From: Herbaspirillum seropedicae | Lineage (GTDB): Bacteria; Pseudomonadota; Gammaproteobacteria; Burkholderiales; Burkholderiaceae_D | Direction of reading: 5' to 3' | DNA: 64,000 nucleotides | Assembly (NCBI RefSeq): GCF_001040945.1 | Contig: NZ_CP011930.1 | Location: 1,240,001 to 1,304,000, forward strand | Shown here: piece by piece, positions 37,643 to 46,315 of the stretch | Layout: every line of letters begins with the position of its first letter | Numbering within the stretch: the first letter of the stretch is position 1 | Notes under the pieces: generated by a model | What the model was told of the DNA's origin: nothing | The model's database searches: none | Seen by the model: only the letters and a program-made list of their open reading frames with translations | Made by a program: the position numbers and the translations under genes

Positions 37643-38137
37643 TCAGCTCTGGATGAACTTTTCCAGCGGGTAGTGATGCTTGACGAAGGGCGACTTGATG
37701 ACGATGTAGCTGAAGTATTTCTCGATGCGCAGGTTCTGCTCCAGCAGCGATTCGATCACGCTCTGGTAATGCACCACGCTACGGGTCATGAACTTGAGCA
37801 GGTAGTCATAGCCGCCGCTGACCAGATGGCATTCGATGATCTCATCGACATTGCGGATGGTGGACTCGAACTTGGCGAAGTCTTCGCGTCGATGGTCCGA
37901 CAGCGTCACTTCGGTGAACACGATCTGCACATCGGCCAGTTTCTCCAGCCGGATGTAGGCGCCATAGCCGCTGATGTAGCCGGCCTTCTCCAGGCGCTTG
38001 ACGCGGATCAGGCAGGGGCTGGGCGAGAGGCCCACCGCGTCGGCCAGGATCACATTGGTGATGCGGCTATTCTGCTGCAGGTGACACAAAATCCTCAGAT
38101 CGATCCGGTCCAGTTTCAACGCGCCGTTAGTCATCAT
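37643..38137 (-). CDS. Lrp/AsnC-family transcriptional regulator
   Basis: 164 residues from the ATG at 38137; the ATG at 38134 is better spaced from GAGG, while an upstream frame to 38188 runs through a hairpin and was rejected. The helix-turn-helix is ILCHLQQNSRITNVILADAVGLSPSPCLIRVKRLEKAGYI. The C-terminal RAM domain follows, with VSGGYDYLLKF and the unusual tail YFSYIVIKSPFVKHHYPLEKF. Regulators of this type respond to an amino acid and often control neighbouring aminotransferase genes. Here the class III aminotransferase is directly upstream in the same direction, separated by a 15-bp-stem hairpin. Confidence 0.88.
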   Translation of the reverse strand: MMTNGALKLDRIDLRILCHLQQNSRITNVILADAVGLSPSPCLIRVKRLEKAGYISGYGAYIRLEKLADVQIVFTEVTLSDHRREDFAKFESTIRNVDEIIECHLVSGGYDYLLKFMTRSVVHYQSVIESLLEQNLRIEKYFSYIVIKSPFVKHHYPLEKFIQS

Positions 38138-38161
38138 GTTGCCTCGGGTTATTCGACTCAG

Positions 38162-38206
38162 CCTGCCGGCCTTGCCCGCGTATGGCACGCAGGCAAGGCC
38201 GGCAGG
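38162..38206. repeat. Perfect 15-bp-stem hairpin between aminotransferase and lrp-type gene
   Basis: CCTGCCGGCCTTGCC (38162-38176) is exactly complementary to 38192-38206, and GCGT/ACGC pairs extend the stem inside the 15-nt loop. No T-run follows on either strand, so it is not an ordinary terminator. It may attenuate or stabilise the message. Confidence 0.6.
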
Positions 38207-38280
38207 AGGTTGCAGGGCATTTTAACCCCTCCAGCCACGATTTCCCCATCGGGATGGAGGCGATACTCGCATTGGCCTGC

Positions 38281-39657
38281 TCAGCGCACGGCCTGGCGCA
38301 CTTCGGGTTGGGCCAGTACTTCGTCGAGGATGGCCTTCAGACGCGCAAACATCAGCGCAAAGTCCTCTTGCGTGTAGCACAGCGCAGGCGCAAAGCCGAG
38401 GATGTTGTCGCCGAAGGCGCGGAACACCAGCCCATGACGATAGGCCGCCTGGAAGATGCGATCATGCAGCTTCAGTTCCGGCGCGAAGCGCGCTTTCGTC
38501 TGCTTGTCAGCCACCAGCTCCAGCGCGCCCAGGAGGCCACGGCTGCGGGCGTCGCCCACCAGCGGATGCGCCAGCAGGGCGCGCAGGCCGCCGGCGAAGA
38601 CCGGCTCCAGCCGACGACCGTTGTCGAGCAGACCGCCTTCCTCATAGAGCCGCAGGACTTCCAGCGCCACCGCCGCACTGACCGGGTGGGCCGAGTAGGT
38701 CTGGCCATGGCCGACCACGGTGCTCATCGGCGCGCCATCGGCAATGCCGTTGTAGACGCGGTCCGACATCATCACCGCACCCATCGGCGCATAGCCGGCG
38801 GTCAGCCCCTTGGCCATGGTCATCAGGTCGGGCTGCACGTCTTCGTCCAGGCAGGCGAACATCGGGCCGGTGCGGCCAAAGCCGGTGATGACCTCGTCCA
38901 CCACGAAGAGGATGTCCAGTTCGTTGCAGGCCAACTGCATGGCCTTCAGCCAGCCCTTGGGCGGCACCACCACGCCCCCCGAGCCCTGGATGGGCTCGCA
39001 GAAGAAGGCCGCCACATTGTCCGCACCCAGTTCGGCGACCTTGTCGCGCAGCGCCTGCACCGAGGCCGCGATGATGGCCTCGTCACCTTGCAGCTCGCTG
39101 CGATAAGGATAGGGCGAAGGCAGGTAATGCTGGGTCGGCAGCGGCAGGTTGAAGTGGTAATGGAAGTTGGGCAGTGCGGTCAGGCCCGCGCCCACCGAGG
39201 ACGAACCGTGATAGCCGCGCTGCAGCGAGATGAAATGCTGCTTGCCCGGCTTGCCGATGGAATGGTGATAGTGCGTGATGTAGCGGATGGCTGCATCCAC
39301 CGCATCCGAACCGCCGAGGGTGAAATAGACGTGTTGCAACGAGGCCGGGCTGATGTCCACCAGCTTCTTGGCCAGCAGGATGGCCGGTTCCGAGGCGAAG
39401 TGGAAATAGCCGGTGGCGTAGGGCAGGCGCTGCATCTGCTCGGTGGCGGCGCGGATCACGCTCTCCTGGCCATAGCCGGTGTTGACGCACCACAGGCCCG
39501 AGAAGGCGTCCAGCAACTGCTTGTCCTGGTGATCGGTCAGGTAGGCGCCCTGGCCGGACTTGAGGATGAGGGGGCCCAGCTCTTCATGCTCGCGCAGGCT
39601 GGTGACGGGATGGATAAGGTGGCGGCGGTCGAGCGCGGCCAGGGCGGAAGTTTGCAT
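38281..39657 (-). CDS. Class III aminotransferase (omega-amino acid/diamine:pyruvate type)
   Basis: 458 residues, PLP fold type I. LWCVNTGYGQESVIRAA near residue 55 and ATGYFHFASEPAILLAKKL near 80 are typical of the beta-alanine/putrescine:pyruvate group. The PLP-binding Asp is in FVVDEVITGFGRTG near 250, and the Schiff-base Lys in TMAKGLTAGYAPMGA near 281. It would move the terminal amino group of an omega-amino acid or diamine to pyruvate, giving a semialdehyde. A succinate-semialdehyde-type dehydrogenase two genes upstream could take that product. The exact amine cannot be told. Confidence 0.88.
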   Translation of the reverse strand: MQTSALAALDRRHLIHPVTSLREHEELGPLILKSGQGAYLTDHQDKQLLDAFSGLWCVNTGYGQESVIRAATEQMQRLPYATGYFHFASEPAILLAKKLVDISPASLQHVYFTLGGSDAVDAAIRYITHYHHSIGKPGKQHFISLQRGYHGSSSVGAGLTALPNFHYHFNLPLPTQHYLPSPYPYRSELQGDEAIIAASVQALRDKVAELGADNVAAFFCEPIQGSGGVVVPPKGWLKAMQLACNELDILFVVDEVITGFGRTGPMFACLDEDVQPDLMTMAKGLTAGYAPMGAVMMSDRVYNGIADGAPMSTVVGHGQTYSAHPVSAAVALEVLRLYEEGGLLDNGRRLEPVFAGGLRALLAHPLVGDARSRGLLGALELVADKQTKARFAPELKLHDRIFQAAYRHGLVFRAFGDNILGFAPALCYTQEDFALMFARLKAILDEVLAQPEVRQAVR

Positions 39658-39836
39658 AGAGAGGGGCTCGCTGAAGATGCGTTGAACAAGGCCGTGCAGG
39701 CAAACGGCACAACCGGCATGGCTTCTATGCTAGGTCCACGCCCGCGCAGGCGATGCGCGAGATGCAGGCTTGAAAAAGCATCTTCATGGGTTTTGCGGGC
39801 GGCTTTGGCATTTTCTGCGGTCGCGTGCGGCGCCGT

Positions 39837-40739
39837 TCAGCCCAGCGCCTGGTTGACGATGGAGAACAGCTGCATGCCAGGGTCGCGCACCGGCGGCTCG
39901 CCCTTGCACATGCGCGTGACATGGTCCACGCAGGTCAGGCCCAGCTTGTCCAGCCAGGAGGGCAGGCCGGTCGATTCGAAGACATCGAGGCGGATGAAGG
40001 AATCCGAATAGGTATTGATCCAATGCGCGATCAAGCCCTTGGCGCGCTCGGCGTCGGGTGCGACCACCGGTCCGATCACGCGGCCATGGCCGAAGCGGCG
40101 CACCAGCGCAAAGCCCAGCATCTCGCCATCGCGGTCCAGCGCCACGGCTTCGGACATGTCCAGCAGCGCCAGCAAGAGCTTGCTGCGATCCATGCCGGTG
40201 GCTTGCGCATCCAGCGCCAACAGCCGCGGCACATCATTCTTGCCCATCGGGCGCACGCGCTCGCCCGGCGGCAGCGACACCAGCACCGGCTGCGCCGAGC
40301 TGCCCTGGAACTGGTGCAGCACATCCTGCTGCACGAAACCCAGCTGCTTGTAGAGCGGCATGCCGGCGGCCGTGGCGTTGACGATCAGGCTGTGCCCCTG
40401 GACCGCGCTGGCCGCCTGCTGCATCAGTCGCCGCCCCAGGCCGCGTCGCTGCAATTCGGCCTGCACCAGCAGCATGCCGATGACCGCGTGGTGTGCGCCA
40501 TAAGGAGTGCAGACCACGCTGCCGACCACCCGTAGCGGCGCCTCCGCGTCCGTGTTTTCCAGCAGGTAGCCTTGTCCCCGCTGCAGCAGGAAATTCCAGT
40601 CTTCCAGCCGGTGCGGCCACTTGAAGCGCAGCGAGAGCCGGTGGCAGTGAGCCAGGTCATCCGCTTCCATGGGGCGCAACAGCAGGTCGGGCAAGGGCGC
40701 GCGGACAGTCTGGGGGTCATGGGTGGACGGCGCGGGCAT
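39837..40739 (-). CDS. GNAT-family N-acetyltransferase (paralogue of the gene at 44.8 kb)
   Basis: 300 residues from the ATG at 40739, preceded by AGGAG; a longer frame to 40841 was rejected. The N-terminal GNAT domain carries acetyl-CoA-binding QRRGLGRRLMQQAAS near residue 102. The C-terminal half is a second GNAT-related domain with FALVRRFGHGRVIGPVVAP near 208. The protein ends in NQALG, exactly like the second GNAT of this cluster, and the two align over their whole length (RPM..DLA.CH, WPHRL.DW, GMDRS.LL). It probably acetylates an amine of the pathway, with the substrate unknown. Confidence 0.82.
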   Translation of the reverse strand: MPAPSTHDPQTVRAPLPDLLLRPMEADDLAHCHRLSLRFKWPHRLEDWNFLLQRGQGYLLENTDAEAPLRVVGSVVCTPYGAHHAVIGMLLVQAELQRRGLGRRLMQQAASAVQGHSLIVNATAAGMPLYKQLGFVQQDVLHQFQGSSAQPVLVSLPPGERVRPMGKNDVPRLLALDAQATGMDRSKLLLALLDMSEAVALDRDGEMLGFALVRRFGHGRVIGPVVAPDAERAKGLIAHWINTYSDSFIRLDVFESTGLPSWLDKLGLTCVDHVTRMCKGEPPVRDPGMQLFSIVNQALG

Positions 40740-40788
40740 GGGAGCTCCTGTTCGTTTCAATGAAAGGGACGGCGACAGCCAGGACCAC

Positions 40789-42270
40789 TCAGAGCTGGCC
40801 CTGGCAAACGTATTTGGTATGCAGGTAATCGTCCAGGCCATGTACCGAGCCTTCGCGGCCGTAGCCCGATTCCTTCACGCCGCCAAAGGGCGCGGCCTCG
40901 GCCGCCAGGGCGCCTTCGTTGACGCCCACGATACCGCTTTCCAGCGCATCGGTGACGCGATGGATGCGCCGCACATCGGTGGAGTAGAAGTAGGCCGCCA
41001 GGCCGAAGGGCGTGGCATTGGCGGCGGCAATCACTTCGTCTTCGGTGGCGAAGCGGGTGATCGGGGCGACCGGGCCGAAGGTCTCTTCGCAGCTGCATTG
41101 CATCGCGCCGGTCACGTCGGCCAGCACGGTCGGGGCATAGTAGTTGTCGCTGCCGAAACCGGGACCCTGCAGCCGTTTGCCGCCGGTGATCACGCGCGCG
41201 CCGCGTGCGATGGCATCGCGCACGTGCTGGTCGATCTTGGCGATGGCGCGGGCATTGATCATGGGGCCGATCTGCGAGGCCGGATCGGTGGCCGGGCCGA
41301 CCTTCAAGGCGGCCACGCGCGCGCCCAGCTTGTCCACGAAGGCGTCGTACACCTTCTCCTGCACGTAGATGCGGTTGGGACTCACGCAGGTCTGGCCACC
41401 GTTGCGGAACTTGGCCGCCATCACGCCATCGATGGCGGCGTCCACGTCCGCATCGTCAAACACGATGAAGGGCGCATTGCCGCCCAGTTCCAGCGAGAGC
41501 TTCTTGAGGGTGTCGGCCGAATGGCGCGCCAGGTGCTTGCCCACGGCGGTCGATCCGGTGAAGCTGATCTTGCGTACCCGTCCATCGGCCAGCCACACGT
41601 CCACCACCTCGGGCGTGCGTTCGCGCGAGGCGGTGACGATGTTGATGACGCCAACGGGCACCCCCGCTTCCTGCGCCAGGCGGACCAGCGCCAGCGACGT
41701 CAGCGGCGTATCCTCGGCCGGCTTGCACACCACCGTGCAGCCTGCGGCCAGGGCTGGAGCGATCTTGCGGGCGATCATCGCCGCCGGGAAATTCCACGGC
41801 GTGATGGCGGCCACGACACCGACCGGTTCCTTCAGGGCCATCATGCGGCGGCCCGTGACGGGTGCGGGAATGATGTCGCCGTTGGCGCGCGTGGCTTCTT
41901 CGCCAAACCATTCCACGTAACTGGCGGCATAGGCCACTTCCCCCTTGGCTTCGGCCAGGGGTTTGCCTTGCTCGCGCGAGATCAGGCGGCCCAGGTCGTC
42001 CTGATGCGCCAGCAGCAGATCGTTCCAGCGCTTGATGATGCCGGCGCGCTGCTTGGCCGGCGTGGCGCGCCAGGCCGCAAAGGCGGCCACGGCCGCCTCC
42101 ACGGCGGCGCGGGCATCGGCCGCGCCGCCATCGGGCACCGAGGCGAACACCTGGCCGGTGGCCGGGTCGCTCACGTCGAGCTGGCGGCCATCGGCCGCGC
42201 CGCGCCAGTCGGCGCCGATCAGTTGGGCGCCGGGCATGAGGTCCTGGCGTTGCAAGGTAAGAGAGGTCAT
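40789..42270 (-). CDS. gabD: NAD(P)-dependent succinate-semialdehyde-type dehydrogenase
   Basis: 493 residues from the ATG at 42270; a second ATG three codons upstream is possible. Aldehyde dehydrogenase superfamily: TPWNFPAAMIARKIAPALAAG near 150, catalytic Glu in LELGGNAP near 265, catalytic Cys in GGQTCVSPNR near 299, and the C-terminal FGGVKESGYGREGS. The sequence is closest in feel to GabD/DavD, oxidising succinate or glutarate semialdehyde to the acid. It follows the FAD amine oxidase gene with a 75-bp gap that contains a 50-bp four-half-site operator, so it probably has its own promoter. Confidence 0.88.
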   Translation of the reverse strand: MTSLTLQRQDLMPGAQLIGADWRGAADGRQLDVSDPATGQVFASVPDGGAADARAAVEAAVAAFAAWRATPAKQRAGIIKRWNDLLLAHQDDLGRLISREQGKPLAEAKGEVAYAASYVEWFGEEATRANGDIIPAPVTGRRMMALKEPVGVVAAITPWNFPAAMIARKIAPALAAGCTVVCKPAEDTPLTSLALVRLAQEAGVPVGVINIVTASRERTPEVVDVWLADGRVRKISFTGSTAVGKHLARHSADTLKKLSLELGGNAPFIVFDDADVDAAIDGVMAAKFRNGGQTCVSPNRIYVQEKVYDAFVDKLGARVAALKVGPATDPASQIGPMINARAIAKIDQHVRDAIARGARVITGGKRLQGPGFGSDNYYAPTVLADVTGAMQCSCEETFGPVAPITRFATEDEVIAAANATPFGLAAYFYSTDVRRIHRVTDALESGIVGVNEGALAAEAAPFGGVKESGYGREGSVHGLDDYLHTKYVCQGQL

Positions 42271-42287
42271 GGTGAGCATTCAGCAAA

Positions 42288-42337
42288 AGTTAATGCAACT
42301 GGCAACAGACATTCATGGATATTTAATGCAGCAAGCC
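42288..42337. promoter_or_regulatory. LysR-type operator, site E (four half-sites)
   Basis: ATTCA-N7-TTAAT (42288-42304), N16, ATTCA-N7-TTAAT (42321-42337); the two dyads repeat with a 33-bp period. Spacing is identical to the copy at 60461-60510. It lies 18-67 bp before the dehydrogenase start. Confidence 0.6.
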
Positions 42338-42345
42338 GGACATGG

Positions 42346-43638
42346 TCACGCCAGCTTGTCCTTGAGCCGGTAGTACAGGCCGACTAACGGCAGGAACCAG
42401 GGCGCCCCGAAGTGACCGGGGATGGCCGGCCACTCGCGTTCGCGCCAGGGGTTGGCCAGGGCGTCGCCGGCCATCACCTTGGCCATGCACTGGCCCATGT
42501 GCACCGACATCTGGGTGCCATGGCCGCTATAGCCCATCGAGTAATACAGGCCGTCGCGCTCGCCGGCCTGGGGCAGGCGGTCGCGCGTGACGTCCACCAG
42601 TCCGCCCCAGCAGTAGTCCAGGCGCACCTGGCCCAGTTGCGGGAAGGTCTCGTGCAGGCCGCGGCGCAGCACCTCGCCGCTGGCCGCATCGGACTGCGGA
42701 CTGGAAATGGCAAAGCGCGCGCGCCCGCCGAAGACCAGGCGGGTGTCCGGCGTCATGCGGAAATAGTGATGGATGTTGGCCACCGTGGTGTAGGTGCGCT
42801 GGTGCTTCAGCAGCGTGGCCGCGCGCTGCGCGCCCAGCGGTTCGGTGACCACGATGAAGCTGCCGATGGGCACGATGCGCCGACGCAGCCAGCCGAAGCT
42901 GCCATAGGCGCCGTGGCGGCTGGCCCCCGTGGCCAGCAGCACCTGCCGCGCCAGCACCGCGCCGCGCGTGGTGTGCAGGCGATGGCCGTGGGTCTGGCCG
43001 ATGCGTTCCAGGCGTCGCACCTCCGTGCCGGTATGGATGGCCGCGCCCTGGCGTTCGGCCGCCATGGCCAGGCCGTAGGCGAAGCGACCCATGTGCATCT
43101 GGCCGCTGCGCTTGTAGAGCAGTCCGCCGTGGAAGCGCTCGCTTTGGACTTCGGCCTGCACGCGCTGGGCGTCGAGGATCTCCACATCCAGGTCCACCCC
43201 ATCGGCGATGAGCCGGTCCGCGCTGCGCTGCAGGGCGTCCATCTGATAGGGCCGGGTGGCCATCTTGAGCTTGCCGTGGCGCAGGAAATCGCAGTCGATC
43301 TGCTCTTCCTGCACCAGCCGCGCCACCGTATCGACCGCATCGTCATACGCGTGATACCAGGCCCGCGCGCGTTCCACGCCGACCTTGGCGGCGAGCTCGG
43401 CATAGTCCACCGCCAGGCCGTTGTTGACGTGGCCGCCGTTGCGACCCGAGGCTTCCGCGGCCACATGCGGGCCGGCTTCCAGCACGACCACCGAGGCCCC
43501 GCGCCTGGCCAGCGCCAGCGCCGCCGACAGGCCCGTGAAGCCGCCGCCGACGATGGCCACGTCGACCTGGGCGGGCAGATCGCGCGTGGGGGAAATGTAG
43601 AGCGGGGCAGAATCGGTCCAGTAGGATTCCAGCTTCAT
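42346..43638 (-). CDS. FAD-dependent amine oxidoreductase (gamma-glutamylputrescine oxidase-like)
   Basis: 430 residues from the ATG at 43638; an upstream frame to 43776 has no conserved content. The DAO-family Rossmann motif VAIVGGGFTGLSAALAL near residue 28 is followed by EASGRNGGHVNNG near 62. The C-terminal GYSGHGTQMSVHMGQ closes the FAD site near 385. This pattern fits the PuuB/OrdL group, which oxidises a C-N bond to an aldehyde and an amine. The downstream semialdehyde dehydrogenase and aminotransferase support amine catabolism. The substrate is not determined. Confidence 0.86.
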   Translation of the reverse strand: MKLESYWTDSAPLYISPTRDLPAQVDVAIVGGGFTGLSAALALARRGASVVVLEAGPHVAAEASGRNGGHVNNGLAVDYAELAAKVGVERARAWYHAYDDAVDTVARLVQEEQIDCDFLRHGKLKMATRPYQMDALQRSADRLIADGVDLDVEILDAQRVQAEVQSERFHGGLLYKRSGQMHMGRFAYGLAMAAERQGAAIHTGTEVRRLERIGQTHGHRLHTTRGAVLARQVLLATGASRHGAYGSFGWLRRRIVPIGSFIVVTEPLGAQRAATLLKHQRTYTTVANIHHYFRMTPDTRLVFGGRARFAISSPQSDAASGEVLRRGLHETFPQLGQVRLDYCWGGLVDVTRDRLPQAGERDGLYYSMGYSGHGTQMSVHMGQCMAKVMAGDALANPWREREWPAIPGHFGAPWFLPLVGLYYRLKDKLA

Positions 43639-43852
43639 GGTCGGGGCTTCAGGCAAGTGGATGGGGCAGGGCGCGGTCGTCTGAGCCGGCCCAGGGCCTG
43701 ACGCAGTTCGCCATGTCATCAAGGATAGAACGCATCGGCCAGGCCGGTGACGCGAACTGCCCGTCGCCAGCGGCATGGCATGCCGTTGTGGCGGGGGCGT
43801 TCGGCATTTTGTTTGCCATGCGGCATCTCCGGGACGGTGGAGGGGAGGCGGA

Positions 43853-44779
43853 TCAGTAGCCGCGCTGCCGGTCGATCAGGCCCAGCAAGGGCAGGCCTTC
43901 GCGATAGCGGCGCAGGTTCTCCAGCACCGCATCGACCGCGCCATCCGGCTGGGTCATGCTGGCGATGTGGGGCGTGAGCACGATGTCCGGATGCGTCCAG
44001 AACGGGTGCCCCGGCGGCAAGGGTTCGACCTCGCACACATCCAGGACGGCGGCGCTGAGCTGGCCATCGTTGAGGGCGGCCAGCAGATCGTCTTCCACCA
44101 GGTGGCCGCCGCGCCCGACGTTGATCAACGCCGCACCGCGCGGCAACTGCGCAAACAGGTCGCGGCACAGCAGGCCGCGCGTCTCTTCGGTCAGCGGCAC
44201 CAGGCACACCAGCACATCGGTGCGCGCCAGGAAGGCGCGCAGACCTGCGCTGCCGCTGTAGCAGTCGATGCCGTCCATCTGGTGCGCCGAACGGCTCCAG
44301 CCGGCGCAGGGAAAGCCCAGGCCGTGCAGCTGTTGCAGCACGGCCCGTCCGAGCATGCCCAGTCCCAGCACACCCACGCGGCAGGCCGAGGCTGGCCGCA
44401 CGCGGTGCGCGCGCCAGACCTGGTCGCGCTGCTGGCGCGCATAGACGCGGCTGTCGCGATGCAGGCCCAGCACGGCATGCGTGACGTACTGCACCATGCC
44501 GGCGGCGATGCCCGGTTCGGTCATGCGCACCACCGGCAGCGCCGGCGGCAGGGTAGACATGTCGAACTGGTCGATGCCGGCACCCACCGAGAACAGGATT
44601 TCCAGCTTGGGGAAGCGCTCTGCGATATCGTCCGGCGGCGTCCATGCCGCCAGGTAGCGCACGCTGGCGCCGTCGCCGTCATGCGGCCAGATCTGGAAGG
44701 GGAGTTCGGGCGCCTTTTGCGCAAACAGTTGCGCCCATTCGGCCCCGCGCACCGGGTCGGCCTTGTAGAGAAAAGTCAT
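43853..44779 (-). CDS. D-2-hydroxyacid dehydrogenase (glyoxylate/hydroxypyruvate reductase A-like)
   Basis: 308 residues from the ATG at 44779. NAD(P)-binding VGVLGLGMLGRAVLQQL lies near residue 136. The catalytic triad is Arg in INVGRGGH near 228, Glu in EVEPLPPGHPFW near 257, and His in TPHIASMTQ near 275. The N-terminal half matches the GhrA branch rather than classic D-lactate or phosphoglycerate dehydrogenase. It reduces a 2-keto acid such as glyoxylate or hydroxypyruvate. It lies between the FAD oxidase and the second GNAT gene in the same direction, 20 bp after the latter. Confidence 0.88.
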   Translation of the reverse strand: MTFLYKADPVRGAEWAQLFAQKAPELPFQIWPHDGDGASVRYLAAWTPPDDIAERFPKLEILFSVGAGIDQFDMSTLPPALPVVRMTEPGIAAGMVQYVTHAVLGLHRDSRVYARQQRDQVWRAHRVRPASACRVGVLGLGMLGRAVLQQLHGLGFPCAGWSRSAHQMDGIDCYSGSAGLRAFLARTDVLVCLVPLTEETRGLLCRDLFAQLPRGAALINVGRGGHLVEDDLLAALNDGQLSAAVLDVCEVEPLPPGHPFWTHPDIVLTPHIASMTQPDGAVDAVLENLRRYREGLPLLGLIDRQRGY

Positions 44780-44799
44780 AGTGGGTGTGGGCCGGCGGG

Positions 44800-45687
44800 T
44801 CAGCCAAGCGCCTGGTTGATCATGGAATAGGTGCGCCACGGCGTGGCGGGCGAGGGCGGTGTGCCACGACACATGCTGACCACGTTGTCCACGCAGGTCA
44901 GGCCGATCTCCTCCAGCCAGGGCTTGAGGCCCGTGCGGCCGGGCACGTCGATACGCAGATAGGCGCCAGGATAGGCATGGACCCAATGCGCGATGAGCGC
45001 CTTGGCGTCTTCGACCTGGCTGGCGATCACCGGCCCGATCACCCGGCCCCGACCGAATTCGCGCAGCATGGCCACGCCCTTGACCTGGCCGGCCTGTTCC
45101 AGCACGGCCACCTCGGCCGTGGCCAGCAGCGGCTGCAGTAGCGTACTGCGGTCCATGCCGCTGGCCTGGCGATCCAGCGCCAGGAAGGCCGGCGCTTCTT
45201 CCTTGCGCAGCGGGCGGATGCGGGCGTCGGCCGCCAGCACTGGCTGGGCGCGGGCAGTGGTGCTCTGGTGCTGGCTCAGGGTATCGGTGACGGCAAAGCC
45301 CAGCTTTTCATAGAGCGGGCGGCCGGCGTCGGTGGCGTTGAGGATGACGTTGCGCGACCCCGCGTCCTGCAGCAGGCGCTGCATCATGGCCCGGCCCAGG
45401 CCACGGCCCTGCAGGGCATCGGCAATGATGACCAGGCCCAGCGAGGCGTAATCCTCGCCCAGCGGGCAGAGCATGCCGCTGCCGGCCACGCTGCGCGCGC
45501 CATCGGGCTGTTCCAGCTCGACCGCCCAGCTGCTGCTGACCTGGTGGTGGAACTGCCAGTCCGCCAGGCGATGCGGCCAGTGCAGATGAAGGCTCATGGC
45601 GTGGCAGCTGGCCAGGTCCTCGGGGCGCATGGGGCGCAGCGTGGTCTGGGCGGCCTGCCCGGCCGTGAGGGTGCTGTCGGTATGCAT
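44800..45687 (-). CDS. GNAT-family N-acetyltransferase (paralogue of the gene at 39.8 kb)
   Basis: 295 residues from the ATG at 45687, supported by AAGGA upstream. It has a double-GNAT layout like its paralogue: acetyl-CoA site QGRGLGRAMMQRLLQ near 106, then the second domain with AMLREFGRGRVIGPVIA near 205, ending NQALG. Shared blocks include LHWPHRLADWQFH, NATDAGRPLYEKLGF, GLTCVDNVV and SMCRGTPP. The pair probably arose by duplication and now brackets most of the amine cluster. This copy is the first gene of the leftward run, so the promoter should be in the 628-bp region upstream. Confidence 0.82.
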   Translation of the reverse strand: MHTDSTLTAGQAAQTTLRPMRPEDLASCHAMSLHLHWPHRLADWQFHHQVSSSWAVELEQPDGARSVAGSGMLCPLGEDYASLGLVIIADALQGRGLGRAMMQRLLQDAGSRNVILNATDAGRPLYEKLGFAVTDTLSQHQSTTARAQPVLAADARIRPLRKEEAPAFLALDRQASGMDRSTLLQPLLATAEVAVLEQAGQVKGVAMLREFGRGRVIGPVIASQVEDAKALIAHWVHAYPGAYLRIDVPGRTGLKPWLEEIGLTCVDNVVSMCRGTPPSPATPWRTYSMINQALG

Positions 45688-46315
45688 GAAGCGTGTCCTT
45701 GTCAATACGATGGTGACGGCGATGAAGCCGATGAAGCCGATGAAATCAAACGGCAGCCAAGACCTGCTGCCGGTAAATCATATAAAACGTTTAGATCATT
45801 GCGCCTTCGCGACGCGCTGCGCTGCGCTGGCCAGGTACGCCAGCCGACCGCAGCGCTACCCCAGCGATGATGCACGCGGTGCGACGCAGAACGGCAGTCT
45901 TCCCATGCGTGAATTCGCAATCTTATGGCGATCTGCCCCCTCTTCTCGGCACAAAATTGGGCGGCGTCGGCATTAGCATGGAGCAGCCCCGCAGACGCTG
46001 GTCCGGCAGTGCGGCGAGGTGGCGCAAGCCGGTAGCCATGGGGCCTTGCCGGCGCAGACGATCCGCACCAAGTTGGTGAAATTGCCCCAAAGCAGCGCAC
46101 CCGGATCGCATTGCTGCACTGCTCGGCAAGCTATGCTGATTGGGCCGTCCAAAACACATATTTCTGTTTCGCGGCCCGGTCAAAAAGGAATAAATCGCAA
46201 GTTTCGCTATGTTGTAATCCTCCTCATGCACTGAACCGCAATCACGCAAACGAGCAGCATCCAGCGCAGGGCCGACAGGTGATGCGCCTCCCTTTTTTTG
46301 ACAGGACGACTTTCC
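45688..46315. other. Long intergenic region without supported gene
   Basis: 628 bp between divergent operons. No reading frame has convincing coding character. On the minus strand around 45.93-46.07 kb, about 40 codons resemble the end of a LysR effector domain (ALPDQRLRGCSMLMPTPP), with no intact frame around it, so a decayed regulator is possible. The 46.12-46.27 kb part is AT-richer and probably holds the promoter of the dehalogenase/ABC genes. Confidence 0.4.

Noticed and set aside
45923..46070. LysR-like C-terminal fragment on the minus strand
   Set aside because: The similarity (ALPDQRLRG...TPP) is short, no helix-turn-helix or continuous frame accompanies it, and it may be chance; reported only as a note on the spacer.
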